64,000 bases of DNA from the NCBI GenBank assembly GCA_947039955.1, contig CAMRAC010000001.1:1-64000 (forward strand). The letters run 5' to 3'. This document shows, one piece after another, positions 53,179 to 63,537 of this stretch; position 1 is the first letter of the stretch, and every line of letters begins with the position of its first letter. The notes beneath the pieces are model-generated. The model ran no database searches. It saw only the letters and a list, made by a program, of their open reading frames with translations, and was not told the origin of the DNA. Made by a program: the position numbers and the translations under genes. This stretch comes from an uncultured Mycoplasma sp. (lineage in GTDB: Bacteria > Bacillota_I > Bacilli_A > Mycoplasmatales > Metamycoplasmataceae).

Positions 53179-53895
53179 TTATTTTGCAATTAAACTAATG
53201 AATGAATCTACTTCTAGAGATGCTCCACCAACTAAAGCTCCATCAATATCAGGTTGATTTAATAATTCTTTAACATTAGCGCCATTTACTGAACCACCAT
53301 ATTGAATTAATAAATCTTGTGAAGTTAATGATCTAATGAATTCACAAATTTCTTGTGCATATTCAAAAGTAGCTGTTTTACCAGTTCCAATTGCTCAAAC
53401 AGGTTCGTAAGCAACTACTATCTTAGAAAAATCTAATCCTTTTAATGAATTTGTGATTTGTTCTTTAACAACAGCTTTTGATTCACCATTTTCATATTGT
53501 TCAAGTGTTTCACCAACACAAATAACCGGAACAATTCCATTACCTAAAGAAGCAACAGCTTTTGCGTTAACAACTTCGTTTGTTTCTCCATGGTATGTTC
53601 TTCTTTCAGAGTGTCCAATAACAGCATAACTAACATCGAATGATTTAAGCATTTTAGGAGAAACTTCTCCTGTGTAAGCTCCTGATTCAAATTGTGAAAT
53701 ATCTTGTGATGATATTTTCATATCTTTTGTTTTTAATTTTGCAAAAGTTTCAATGTTGATTGAAGGAACTGCGATTCCATAAATTGTATTTTCTCCAGCT
53801 TCAAAAGATTTTTTAGAAAATTCATTTAAGAACGCTTCTGTTTCCTTTTTATCTTTATTCATTTTTCAATTTCCTATAATTATTACTTTTCTCAT
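53179..53895 (-). CDS. tpiA: Triosephosphate isomerase
   Basis: A 238-residue TIM-barrel enzyme. The track starts at 53862 inside the protein. The true start is the ATG at 53895, with GGAGAA upstream, giving [17 protein letters not shown] with TGA for the conserved Trp; this restores the catalytic Asn and Lys. Other motifs are [10 protein letters not shown] (catalytic His), VAYEPVWAIGTGK (catalytic Glu) and YGGSVNGAN with ALVGGASL. It is the first gene of tpiA-pfkA. Confidence 0.97.
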
Positions 53896-53937
53896 GTGTT
53901 TTCTCCATTTACTTAATTTTTATTTTAATTAGTATAA

Positions 53938-53943
53938 ATTATA
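53938..53943 (-). promoter_or_regulatory. -10 box of tpiA
   Basis: TATAAT on the minus strand, 42 nt before the tpiA ATG, leaving a leader of about 35 nt with a GGAGAA ribosome-binding site. Confidence 0.5.
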
Positions 53944-53997
53944 TTACCTTTTGGTTTAATTTGTGAGTTATTTATGAAAAAAATACTTTAGTAAGAA

Positions 53998-55413
53998 CTA
54001 ACCAATTTTAATATTTTGATTTTTATTAGATTCAATTTCAATATTTTCTTGCATATGATTAATGTCAATATTACATAAATAGAATATATCATTATTTTTA
54101 GTTCTCAATATTATGAAAGAGTTGCGGTAACCTTTGTATCTTACAAATAAGTCAAAGTAAAAATGATCCACAATTAATTCTCCATTGTTAGGTCTGAATG
54201 GCGTTTTTTCATCATTATAAATATCATCATTAGTAAATCATGAAATACCAATGTAATTCTGATTGTGAGTAGACAAGTACATAGTAAAATTTGTTGAGTT
54301 TGATAACATATGATTTCTTCTTATCTTATCAATAGTTAAAGTTATAATATTTTTAATTATTAAAGATAGGTTAAATATCTTGATATCTTCCACTACCATA
54401 TTGTTTGTTTTAAAGAATATTCTAACATAACAATTATTACCATATTTTGGATTCAAGTTTTCTTCATCATTTGAGTAAATGAAAATATCTTGAAATACAT
54501 CAATTGGTTTTAATAACTTTTGAAGCATCATTCTCAATTGCTCTAATTCATTATGAGGAAAATCAGATAAATTTATTAATACTGATGAATAAAATATTTC
54601 AGGCAAAGTAACAAGTGCGTGTCCATTTTGATGTGTGGGGAAATAATTATTAATTTCTCTACATAGCAATTCTGGTGAAAATAATATTTTTTCAGCTTCA
54701 TTAGAATTAATGATCATATATTTATTATTTCTAAAAATAATGTTATATTCAACTTTATCTATTTTAAAAGTGTTTCTACTTGCACGTTCTAAAATTGTTT
54801 TTGTTGAAGCTACAAAAACTTTTTTAGAATTAGGAGAATATAAATCTGTTTTTCAAGAATTTTTATGTTTTGTATCATATTCATATTTATTGACTAATCT
54901 ACCAGTGAAATCAGTTGATACAATTTCGTTTCCATAAAATAATTCTCAAATTTTAATTGGGTCCATTCCTCCGCCTTTTGCTTGTTGTCTTGAACTCTCT
55001 AATTCAAGTTTGTCTTGGTCCTCGTCATTAGTTGAGTACTCATTGTTAGTGTCAGAGAAATGATCTATATTGAAAGATTGGATTTTGTCTAAAGTTGGCG
55101 TAGGTTTAACTGGTTCATATTCTTGCTCAATATCAGTAAGTAATAAAACATTAAAACCATCATGATAGTTTTTCACAAACTGATATTCTTTACCCTTGAT
55201 GAAAAAGTTGTCCTGTCAATGGTCTGGCATTTTTTTAAAAATTTTAGAACTAACTGAAATACACTCCTTACCTTCGATGTAATAAATTTCTCACGAATCA
55301 GGAGCATTAGGGTTTTGATAAAAATCTCTTTGAATTGATTCTCCTGAGAAATCATGAGCAAAAAATGTTTTTGCGCCAAATTGTTTTGCTCAAATTTCTT
55401 GTCAATTTTTCAT
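53998..55413 (-). CDS. Protein of unknown function with two HNH-like degenerate repeats
   Basis: A 471-residue soluble protein assembled through several TGA Trp codons; the track's 55173..55379 ORF is in another frame. Residues ~7-89 and ~155-236 align with each other: FFAHDFSGESIQRDFYQ...SWEIYYIEGKE against IVSTDFTGRLVNKYEYD...SWKTDLYSPNSKK, each followed by a phi-IKGKEY / F-KIDKVEY element. The pattern 'DF.GR.I.K..Y....S..GW.iDHi.P.SkGG' belongs to a family of HNH-type proteins, but the catalytic His is replaced (EIYYI; KTDLY). This reading is inference. The rest (240-471) has no recognisable motif. GGGAG lies near the ATG. It sits between rpe and tpiA. Confidence 0.7.
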
Positions 55414-55482
55414 AATACTCCCAACTTTTCAATATAAGATTTTAAATATATAACAATTATAACAACTAATAAACTTTTAAAT

Positions 55483-56130
55483 TTAATAAAGTTTCTTCAA
55501 AGTTTCAACACTTAAATTGTTAATTAGATATGATCCACAAACCAAAGCACTTGCTCCTGCTGCAAATGTTTTTTTTGAATTTGTATTATTGATACCACCG
55601 TCAACTTGAATTATAGTTTGTAATTTATTATCTTCAATGTATTTAGAAATTTGTTTTATTTTTGGAATAGTAGACTCAATAAATACTTGACCACCAAATC
55701 CTGGTTCAACTGACATAACTAAAATAATTTCAAAATGATGAATAATATCTTCTATTTCTTCAAACTTAGTTTCTGGTTTAATAGCTAAACCTATTCATGT
55801 AGTTTGTTGGTATTCTTTGACAAATTTTAAAATATTTTCTAATGGCATAGACTCATAGTGAATAGTCATGCAAGTTGCATAGTCTTTAAATTTTTCAGCA
55901 TAAGCAAAGGGGTCCTTAACCATCAAATGAACATCAGATAAATGTCCCGGTGTGCTTTTTATTATCTCAATATATTCATCAATTTCAATTGCTGTATTAT
56001 TTACAAATTCATTATCCATAATGTCATAATGAATTCATTGAACTCCTATATTTAAAAGTTCTTTAGCAACTTCTATTCTTTTCTCTGAAGGAACACTTAA
56101 CAGAGAAGGGCATATGTATTTATTTTTCAT
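55483..56130 (-). CDS. rpe: Ribulose-phosphate 3-epimerase
   Basis: A 215-residue TIM-barrel enzyme converting ribulose-5-P to xylulose-5-P. Motifs are CPSLLSV (family: pSil), WIHYDIMDNEF (HvDvMDg.F), DVHLMV, MSVEPGFGGQVFI and VDGGIN. The first metal His and the DIMD are present. TGA Trp codons split it. The ATG lies inside the end of rsgA (11-nt overlap). It is the last of gmk-phosphatase-kinase-rsgA-rpe, a conserved order. Confidence 0.95.
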
Positions 56131-56959
56131 GTGTATCAACAACCTCACTAATTAATCTTAGATAATTATTATATCTTGTCTCTAAAATATTTCCATTTTT
56201 TACTTGACTTTTTATTTTACAATTAAGTTCTTTGAAATGAATGCATGTTCTAAATTCACACTCAAAAGATAATTTTTTAAAGTCATGAAATGATTTTGCT
56301 AAATCATTCTTTGAAAGTGTTGATTCTAAAATTGAAAACCCTGGAGTATCAATTATTTCAAAATCATCTAATTGATATATTTCAACAATACGAGTGGTAT
56401 GTTTACCTCTTCCAAGACTTTTAGAAATCATTTGAGTTTCTAAATTTAGATTAGAAATATTATTAATGGTTGTTGATTTTCCTGCACCTGATTGACCGGT
56501 AAAAACAGAAAGTTTATTTTTTAATAAGTTCGTTAATTGAGAATAATCTTGGGATTCATCTGTATTTGAAATTTTAACAACATCATAACCTTGAGATAAA
56601 TAATCTCTAAATATTTTGTCATCAGTTAAATCAGCTTTGGTGAAAAGAATAACTGGTTTGATTCCTTGAAATTCAATAATAGCTAAAAACTTATCCAAGA
56701 TAAAAGAAGAAAATTTAGGTTCACACAAAGCAGTAACAATAACAACTTGGTCAATGTTAGCAACCTTAGGTCTTACTAAGAAATTTTTTCTTTCTAATAT
56801 TTCATATAAAAAACCATCAGGGTTAAACTTAACTTGATCACCAACTAATGGATGTTGTGCCGTTTCTCTTAAATTGCCTGATCCTCTAGTGCGGTATACT
56901 TCTCCATCAGAAATGATGTCATAAAAACCCGAATTAACTTTAAGAACTTTACCTATCAT
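56120..56959 (-). CDS. rsgA: Ribosome small subunit-dependent GTPase RsgA
   Basis: A 279-residue circularly permuted GTPase that helps 30S subunit maturation. Order: an OB fold (LVGDQVKFNPDGFLYEI), then G4 (FTKADLTD), then G1 (FTGQSGAGKSTTINNI), G2 (GRGKHTTRIVEIY) and G3 (IIDTPGFSI), ending in a zinc knuckle (CEFRTCIHFKELNCKI). No TGA codon. It follows the kinase by 3 nt and overlaps rpe by 11 nt. Confidence 0.96.
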   Translation of the reverse strand: MIGKVLKVNSGFYDIISDGEVYRTRGSGNLRETAQHPLVGDQVKFNPDGFLYEILERKNFLVRPKVANIDQVVIVTALCEPKFSSFILDKFLAIIEFQGIKPVILFTKADLTDDKIFRDYLSQGYDVVKISNTDESQDYSQLTNLLKNKLSVFTGQSGAGKSTTINNISNLNLETQMISKSLGRGKHTTRIVEIYQLDDFEIIDTPGFSILESTLSKNDLAKSFHDFKKLSFECEFRTCIHFKELNCKIKSQVKNGNILETRYNNYLRLISEVVDTHEK

Positions 56960-56962
56960 ATT

Positions 56963-57949
56963 TTATTGGGTTGGTTGCAATACAACTATAAGAACAATAA
57001 TCAAGACTAGAACAAGCAAAGAAGCTATAGAACCAATCAAAAAGAATTTTGAATTAACAATTTGTTTTCAATCTTTTTTAACTTTAGAATTATTGTTATT
57101 TAATTCTATTTTCTTTTCTGTAATTCTATTTTGGTTTAAACATGTAGATAAATCTTGTGACAATTGTCTCATAGATAAATAACGATCTTCTTTTTTCTTA
57201 GCAGTTGCTTTAGCAACAACATTAGCTAACGCTTGTGGGATAGAAGGGAAGATTTGATTAACAGGTTTTATTTCTTCCTTCTTGTGTTTTAAAGCAGTTT
57301 CAAGAGCATCTTTACCTTTGAATGGTGGTTCACCAATTAACATTTCAAATAACATGATTCCTAATGCATAAACATCTGTTTGCGGTGTAGCATCTTCTTG
57401 ATTAACAATTTCAGGAGCCATATAATGAACAGAACCGATTACTCTACCTGTTTGTGTATATCTAACTGAGTCATCACTAATCGCAATACCAAAATCAATT
57501 ATCTTAACTTCACCTAGTGTTGAAATCATAACATTTGATGTTTTTAAATCTCTATGGATAATATTTTGAGCATGTATTTCAGCGAAACCTTTTGCAATTT
57601 GAGTAGCAAAGTTAACCGCTTCATCAACATTTAATCTTCCTTGCTCCTCAATATAATCTTTAAGCATTTTTCCTTCAACATATTCCATGATTAAATATTG
57701 AGTATCGTTGTTGTAACTACCTTCGTAAAATTTAACAACATAAGGAGATGAAATATACTTAGCTAGCCTAAGTTCTTCTTTAAATCTATTCTTATTTGTA
57801 AGAGGCATATTAGGATCAGTTAATAGAGTTTTAATTGCGACTTTTTGGTTTGTTTCTTTATTTAGTGCAAGATAAACTTTAGCCATTCCTCCTGAACCGA
57901 TTTCTCTAAGGATTTGATACTTAGCAGGTAAATGAGCAATGCTAATCAT
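56963..57949 (-). CDS. Hanks-type serine/threonine protein kinase, membrane anchored, no PASTA domains
   Basis: A 328-residue kinase of the PrkC/PknB type. The catalytic domain fills residues ~8-270: IGSGGMAKVYLA (P-loop), VAIKTLL (Lys), IIHRDLKTSNVM (catalytic loop), IIDFGIA (DFG) and GSVHYMAPE (activation segment). The track ends at 57068 at a TGA; reading on gives a transmembrane helix (FFLIGSIASLLVLVLIIVLIVVL) and the end, with essentially no outside part. Firmicute PrkC carries PASTA repeats that sense cell-wall fragments; their absence fits a wall-less cell. It follows its phosphatase by 2 nt. Confidence 0.95.
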
Positions 57950-57951
57950 AT

Positions 57952-58680
57952 TTATTCTACCTCCAACATAATAATAGTAAGATTATCTGTAGATTCACCT
58001 CTAATGGCTTGTTTGATTAATTCATCTGTTTTCGAAGCAAAATTACCATCTCCTGAAATGATCATTTCAAAATTAGGTTTAGTAATATAATCATGTATTC
58101 CATCAGAAGTTAAAATAATTGTACGAGCTTCATTTGAATTATCAATTGTAAATGCTTCAATATTTGTTTTCTTGTTAGGACCTAAAGCTGATGTTAGTGC
58201 TGCTGCTCCTGGCAATTTAGAAGCTTCAAAGGCTGACATGTTTTCTTCAATAATGTAGTAATTCATTAAGTTGTGATCAACTGTAATTTGATGTAACAAA
58301 CCATCAAAAATATAAGTTCTTGAATCACCAATGTTAAAAATATAAATATCTTTTGTGTCTTTGTAAATAATAGCCGCTGTAACTGTTGTTCCCATGTCTT
58401 TTTTCATTTCATCATTTCCAGCTTCGGCAACCATGTTACTTTTACATTTTTTAATAGTGTTTTTAAATCAATCAAAAATTTGAGTTTTATCTGTTGGAAG
58501 TGATTCAATTTCGCTTGCAAAAGTATTTATTGTAATTGATGCTGCTAGAGAACCGCCAAAGTGTCCACCCATACCATCACATAATAAAGCTAAAGTTGCT
58601 GCTGCCCCTTCGACAACTACTGCTCTATCTTGATTTTCTTCACGAACAACACCGATGTTGGTATTTATTTTATAATTCAC
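57952..58680 (-). CDS. PP2C-family serine/threonine phosphatase
   Basis: A 242-residue Mg/Mn phosphatase (PrpC/Stp type). Motifs are GVVREENQDRAVV, LLCDGMGGHFGG (metal Asp), MGTTVTAAI, FNIGDSRTYIF, ILTSDGIHDYI and ESTDNLTIIML. One TGA Trp near residue 71 splits it. It overlaps the end of gmk by 11 nt and lies 2 nt before the kinase gene. It should reverse phosphorylation by that kinase. Confidence 0.95.
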
Positions 58681-59251
58681 AAATTTCCCCTTTAATTATT
58701 TTTGAAACACTATTTACTGATTCAGTTAATTTATTATTAACTATTATAAACATAAAATCATTTGTTTGTTGAATTTCTTTTTTAGCTTTGGCTAAGCGTT
58801 CTTTGATAGAATCGTCTGTTTCAGAGTTTCTAGTTCTAATTCTAGACTCTAAGACTTCTAAATTTGGAGGAGTTATAAAAATAGATATCAATTTGTCCAT
58901 AGTATTTTCATCCTTAAATTTCTTAATAATATTCAACGCTCCTATAGTATCAACTTCAACAATAACATTGTGTCCTTTATTAATCAAGTTATCAACATCA
59001 GCTTTTAAAGTCCCATAATAGTTACCAAAATGCTTAGAATATTCAAGGAAATCATTATTTTCTACTTTTTCAAGGAACTCTTCTTCAGTAGAGAAATAAT
59101 AGTGTTCTCCCTCTACTTCATTTTCTCTCTTGTTTCTTGTGGTCATTGAACAAGAAAGTGCCAATTTAAGTTCTGGGTTCTTAAAAAGTTCTTTTTCTAT
59201 TGTGCCTTTGCCGACCCCTGAAGGACCAGTTATAATTATTATTTTGTTCAT
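58670..59251 (-). CDS. gmk: Guanylate kinase
   Basis: A 193-residue enzyme that phosphorylates GMP to GDP. Motifs are IIITGPSGVGKGTIEKELF (P-loop), SCSMTTRNKRENEVEGEHYYFS (GMP site, family TTR..R.GE..G..Y.F) and VIVEVDTIGALNI. No TGA codon. It is the first gene of the phosphatase-kinase-rsgA-rpe operon; gmk next to prpC/prkC is a conserved arrangement in Firmicutes. Confidence 0.97.
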   Translation of the reverse strand: MNKIIIITGPSGVGKGTIEKELFKNPELKLALSCSMTTRNKRENEVEGEHYYFSTEEEFLEKVENNDFLEYSKHFGNYYGTLKADVDNLINKGHNVIVEVDTIGALNIIKKFKDENTMDKLISIFITPPNLEVLESRIRTRNSETDDSIKERLAKAKKEIQQTNDFMFIIVNNKLTESVNSVSKIIKGEICEL

Positions 59252-59263
59252 ATTTTAATTAAA

Positions 59264-59269
59264 ATTATA
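59264..59269 (-). promoter_or_regulatory. -10 box of the gmk operon
   Basis: TATAAT on the minus strand, 12 nt before the gmk ATG; no Shine-Dalgarno, so a leader of only about 5 nt is expected. Confidence 0.45.
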
Positions 59270-59347
59270 CATTAAGAAAATTAATATATATTTCTAATTT
59301 ATATAAAATTATTAAGATTGTTATCAAATTTGGGTTATTATCTAATT

Positions 59348-61483
59348 ATGATTTCATTAAAAGGTAAATTTATTAGATACATTTACCAAAATGTAGAGAA
59401 TGGGTTCTCTGTTGCTATTTTTAAAATAGATTCAGAAACACAACATGAAAATGGCAGTGAGTTTGCCTTTATTGCTAACATAGTAGTTTCGATAAAAGAT
59501 ATTGATATTTCAATGAATAAACTTTGCAAAATTCAAGTTTCAGAATCTAAAAGTAATAAATACAAAGATAGTTTTGAATTAGTTTCTGTGGAAAAAAATA
59601 TTATAGATTCAAAAGTTTCAGCAATAGATTATTTGTCTTCAAAGAAATTTGTTGGAATAGCTAAAACAACTGCAACTAAAATAATTAATGAATTAGGAAT
59701 TGATTTCTTGAAAAATCCTGAAGAATATAAAGATAAATTAGAAAACATTATTACCAATAAAAAAACATTGGCTTTAATAGAGCAAATTAATGTAGATAAA
59801 ATATACCAACAAGTTTTAGATAAATTTAACACTAACAATTTATCAATGAGACTACTTTACATGACTGAAAAACAATATAAAGATAAGGATCTTTTAAACT
59901 TCTTAGAAAATGATGTTTACTCGATTTTGGAATGAAACGATAATATTAACTTCTTTGATGTAGATAATATTGCTGAAGTCTTTTTGAAAAGTTTTTCTAA
60001 AGACATTAGATTGGAAAAATACATTTCATGGTCAATTTTAAATTTATCATTTTCAAGTGGTTCTACAATCTTCCAAATAAAGGAACTATATATATCAATT
60101 GCTAAAAGTTTTGGAATGTCTAAAGATGAATTTTTAGATGCTGTAAAAAGACTTGTTTCAAAAGAACATTTAATCCTTTCTAAGAACAAACAATCTGTAT
60201 CTTCATCAACAACATATAGCAAAGAAATTTATATTGCTGAAAGATTAAAACAAATTAACATGATTGAAATCAATAAATTCTCAGAAGAAATTATTGACAA
60301 CAACATTGACAAGATACAAAAAGAAGCTTTAGAGTATGCTTTGAATAATTCCATAACAGTTATTTCAGGATATCCAGGAACAGGTAAAACAACATTAGTA
60401 GATAAGCTTGTAAAAAATTTAACAAAGGTTGAACCAGGTTCTTTTCATCTTTTAGCACCAACGGGTAAAGCAGCATATCAAATATTTTTAAAGACTGGGC
60501 ATACAGCAAAAACTATTCACTCTTTTTTAGGAATGCAAAAGGGCACCAATCTTTTTAGAGTTAACGAAGAGAACCCTTCTGATGTTCGTACATTGATAAT
60601 AGATGAATTTTCAATGATTAATATTGACTTGTTTTATTCGCTATTAATTGGTTGTCCAGATTTAAGTAGACTAATACTTATTGGTGATAAAAACCAATTA
60701 CCTTCAATCGGTGCAGGTTATCTATTAAATGACATCATCGCTTCTGAAAAATTCAAAACGTTTTTATTACAAAAAATTTATAGACAACAACTCGGTTCTT
60801 CAATAATAGATATTGCTTTGGTAATTAATGAACAAAAGATGCCCACATTCAATGACATTGAATCAACCTTTTTTGAAGAAGAAGAATGAAATGCTAAAAA
60901 TAAAATATTAGAAAAAGTCGATAATTTTATTGAAACAAATGTTCAAATGTCTGACTACCAAATATTAGTGCCAATGTATTCTGGCGAATGTGGAATTGAT
61001 AAATTAAATTCATTTATTCAAAAGAAATATTCTAAAGGTAAACAAAAGTTAGAAATCCGCGATCAAATATATTACTTAGGTGACAAAATAATTCAAATAG
61101 AAAATGATAATGATGCCAATGTTTTCAATGGAGAGATTGGATACATTATAGAGTTTAATGGTGGGACTAATATAAATGAAGTGGTTGTTGAATTTGAAGA
61201 TGGAAAAATAATAAAATATACTTTGTCAAACTTTACAAAAAACATAAAATTAGCATATGCTATTTCAATTCATAAATTCCAAGGAAGTGAATCTAAAAAT
61301 ATTATTTTAGTAATATATAATTCTCACTTCGCTTTGTTAAGTAAAAAACTTTTATATACTGCAGTTACTAGAGCATCTGAAAACCTAATTATTTTTGGCG
61401 AGAGAAAAGCAATCGAAACATGTATTAGAAATGACAATGATTCAAAAAGACTAGGTAATATTTTAGACCTATTGTCAAAGTAA
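59348..61483 (+). CDS. recD2: RecD2-type ATP-dependent DNA helicase
   Basis: A 711-residue superfamily 1B 5'-3' helicase of the RecD2 type, not associated with RecB/RecC. Order: an N-terminal OB-like region (SLKGKFIRYIYQNVENGFSVAIFKI), a helix-hairpin-helix (SSKKFVGIAKTTATKI), then the motor: ISGYPGTGKTTLV (Walker A), LAPTGKAA, IIDEFSMINI (Walker B), GDKNQLPSIGAG (motif III), IYRQQ, AISIHKFQGSESKNIIL (motif V) and LLYTAVTRASENLII (motif VI). Start: the ATG at 59348, not the upstream codon in the track. It starts a plus-strand cluster with an exonuclease gene. Confidence 0.93.
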
Positions 61484-61503
61484 AAGAAGAGAAAGGAGGC
61501 CCA

Positions 61504-62055
61504 ATGAAAAACAATAAAATATATTTCGATTTAGAGACTACAGGATTTAACGGAAGTCAAGATGACTTGATAGAAATTTATGCAATCAAAGAGGCTCATG
61601 ATGGAACAATTTTAGGAGACATACATCTTTACTTTAATCCAGGAGTTTCACTTCCTTCAAGAATAGTTGAAATTACCAAAATAACAGACGCTATGTTACG
61701 AGATAAACCATCATTCATATCTCAAGCAAAAAACATAATTGATTTCATTGATCCCAATGATATTCTTGTAGGTCACAATGCAATTAGTTTTGATTTACCA
61801 TTTCTAAATAATCAATTTAAAAAACATAACTTAAATAAAGATGTCCAATTTACAAACGATGTTATAGATACGATGGTATTGGCCAGACAATTAGATAACG
61901 TTGGTCCATTTACAAAAGGTTATAAACTGATTGATTTAGCTAATAAATTTAAGTTTGAAATTGATGAAGATAAATTTCATGGAGCTAAATATGATGTAGA
62001 GATTACAAAACTACTCTGAAAAGCATTAGAGCAAAAAGCAAAACTAAAAACATAG
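61504..62055 (+). CDS. DEDDh 3'-5' exonuclease (DnaQ-like)
   Basis: A 183-residue stand-alone exonuclease. The DEDDh motifs are KIYFDLETTGFNGSQDDLIEI (Exo I), VGHNAISFDLPFL (Exo II) and HGAKYDVEITKLL (Exo III with the conserved His). It resembles the PolC proofreading domain. One TGA Trp near the end extends it to 62055. AAAGGAGG, 4 nt before the ATG, is the best Shine-Dalgarno in the window. It lies 20 nt downstream of recD2, suggesting joint function in repair. Confidence 0.92.
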
Positions 62056-62067
62056 TATAAAAAAATG

Positions 62068-62073
62068 TATAAT
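62068..62073 (+). promoter_or_regulatory. -10 box of pth, leaderless type
   Basis: TATAAT lies 7 nt before the pth ATG with no Shine-Dalgarno. Confidence 0.55.
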
Positions 62074-62080
62074 AATAATT

Positions 62081-62638
62081 ATGAAAATAATTATTGGTTT
62101 AGGAAATCCTGGCGAAGAATACACAAACACCAGACATAACATTGGATTCCAAGTTGTGGACTTGATTTGTAAGGAATACAACACATCACTAAATGTTAAT
62201 AAATTTGGTGGTTTGTACTTTGTAGAGAAAGATGTTATTGTTGCAAAACCAATGGTTTTTATGAATAACAGTGGAACCTTTGTTAAAGACCTTATTAACT
62301 TTTACAAAGTAAAGGTAGAAAATGTTTTAATCATTTATGATGATTTAGATTCTGAAGTAGGGAAAGCTAAAATTAAAACGTTTGGATCTTCAGGTGGACA
62401 CAATGGATTGAAAGATATTATTGAATCATTAGAAACAGATGAAATTAAAAGATTAAAAATAGGAATTGGCAGACCAAAGAATTCAAAGGGTGTTGCTAAA
62501 TATGTTTTAAGTAGTATACCTCAAACGGATGTTGCAATCCTTGATAAAGTTAAAGAGCAAGCAGCTAAAATTGCTTTGAGTTTTGTTTACAATGATATTA
62601 GAGTAGTGATAAATAGTTTTAATGGAAAAAATAAATAG
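62081..62638 (+). CDS. pth: Peptidyl-tRNA hydrolase
   Basis: A 185-residue enzyme that frees tRNA from peptidyl-tRNA dropped by ribosomes. Catalytic residues are visible: Asn in IGLGNPGEEY, His in NTRHNIGF, Asn in KPMVFMNNSG and Asp in IIYDDLDSEVG, followed by GSSGGHNGLKDI. No TGA codon. It overlaps tilS by 17 nt; the pth-tilS-ftsH order is common in Mollicutes. Confidence 0.97.
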   Translation: MKIIIGLGNPGEEYTNTRHNIGFQVVDLICKEYNTSLNVNKFGGLYFVEKDVIVAKPMVFMNNSGTFVKDLINFYKVKVENVLIIYDDLDSEVGKAKIKTFGSSGGHNGLKDIIESLETDEIKRLKIGIGRPKNSKGVAKYVLSSIPQTDVAILDKVKEQAAKIALSFVYNDIRVVINSFNGKNK

Positions 62639-63491
62639 TCAAAAAATAATCGCAGTTAGTGGCGGTGTTGATTCAATGTTTTTATTGAATCAATTTAAAG
62701 ATGAAAACGTTATAGTTGCACATGTTAATTACAATATTAGAGAAGATGTAGAGGTTGACTTAAATATTGTTACCAAGTTTTGTAAAGAAAACAATTTGAA
62801 ACTCGAAGTTTTATCTTTGAACGAAGATCATTCAGGAAATTTTCATGAATGAGCAAGAAATAAAAGATATGACTTTTTCAAAGAACTTTATGACAAACAT
62901 AGTTGTGATCAACTAATCATAGCTCATCATAAAGATGACTTTTTAGAAAGCGCAATTATGCAGTGACGCTCAGGAAGACAACCTTATTATTTTGGTATAA
63001 ATAAAAATAATAATAATTTTGGTATGAATATATATCGACCAATGATTTTTAAATATTGAAAAACCGAAATTTATCATGAAGCTAATCTTTCAAAAATTCC
63101 TTTTAATGATGATTTATCAAATTTCACTGATAAATACACTAGAAACACTATTAGAAAAGAGTTAACACTAAAATCAAACTTTGCAAAAGAAATTTTATTC
63201 AAATCTTTCCAATTTATTAATGTAGAAAAGTGTAAAAAAAACATTGAAATAATTAAAAAATATATTGATTGAAGTTCTTTGTCTTTTAATATTGATTTTT
63301 TACTTGAAAATGAAGAGTTTTTAAATGACTTAATTTTCAAGTTTTTGATAGATAATTTTGAATCAGTAAACATTAATTTGAATATTTTAAAAGCAATAAG
63401 AGAGTTTTTACTTGTCAAAAATGGAAACAAGGAGTTTTTACTATCAAACAACCAAAAACTTATCAAATTAAACAATAATCTTATTATATAA
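62622..63491 (+). CDS. tilS: tRNA(Ile)-lysidine synthetase
   Basis: A 289-residue PP-loop enzyme that modifies C34 of tRNA-Ile(CAU) with lysine so it reads AUA. Motifs are [17 protein letters not shown] (PP-loop), [21 protein letters not shown] and [11 protein letters not shown]. It is short, lacking most of the C-terminal domains, as in other mycoplasmas. Several TGA Trp codons (EWARNKR, MQWRSGRQ) split it. AUA is very frequent in this window, so the enzyme should be essential. It overlaps pth and precedes ftsH. Confidence 0.94.
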
Positions 63492-63537
63492 ATAAAAAAA
63501 TGAATTATAATTGTTATTAATATATAAAGAGGCAAAT

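Noticed and set aside
55173-55379. 68-aa minus-strand ORF 55173-55379
   Set aside because: It lies in a different frame from the 471-residue gene, which covers it fully and has matching repeats and a ribosome-binding site.
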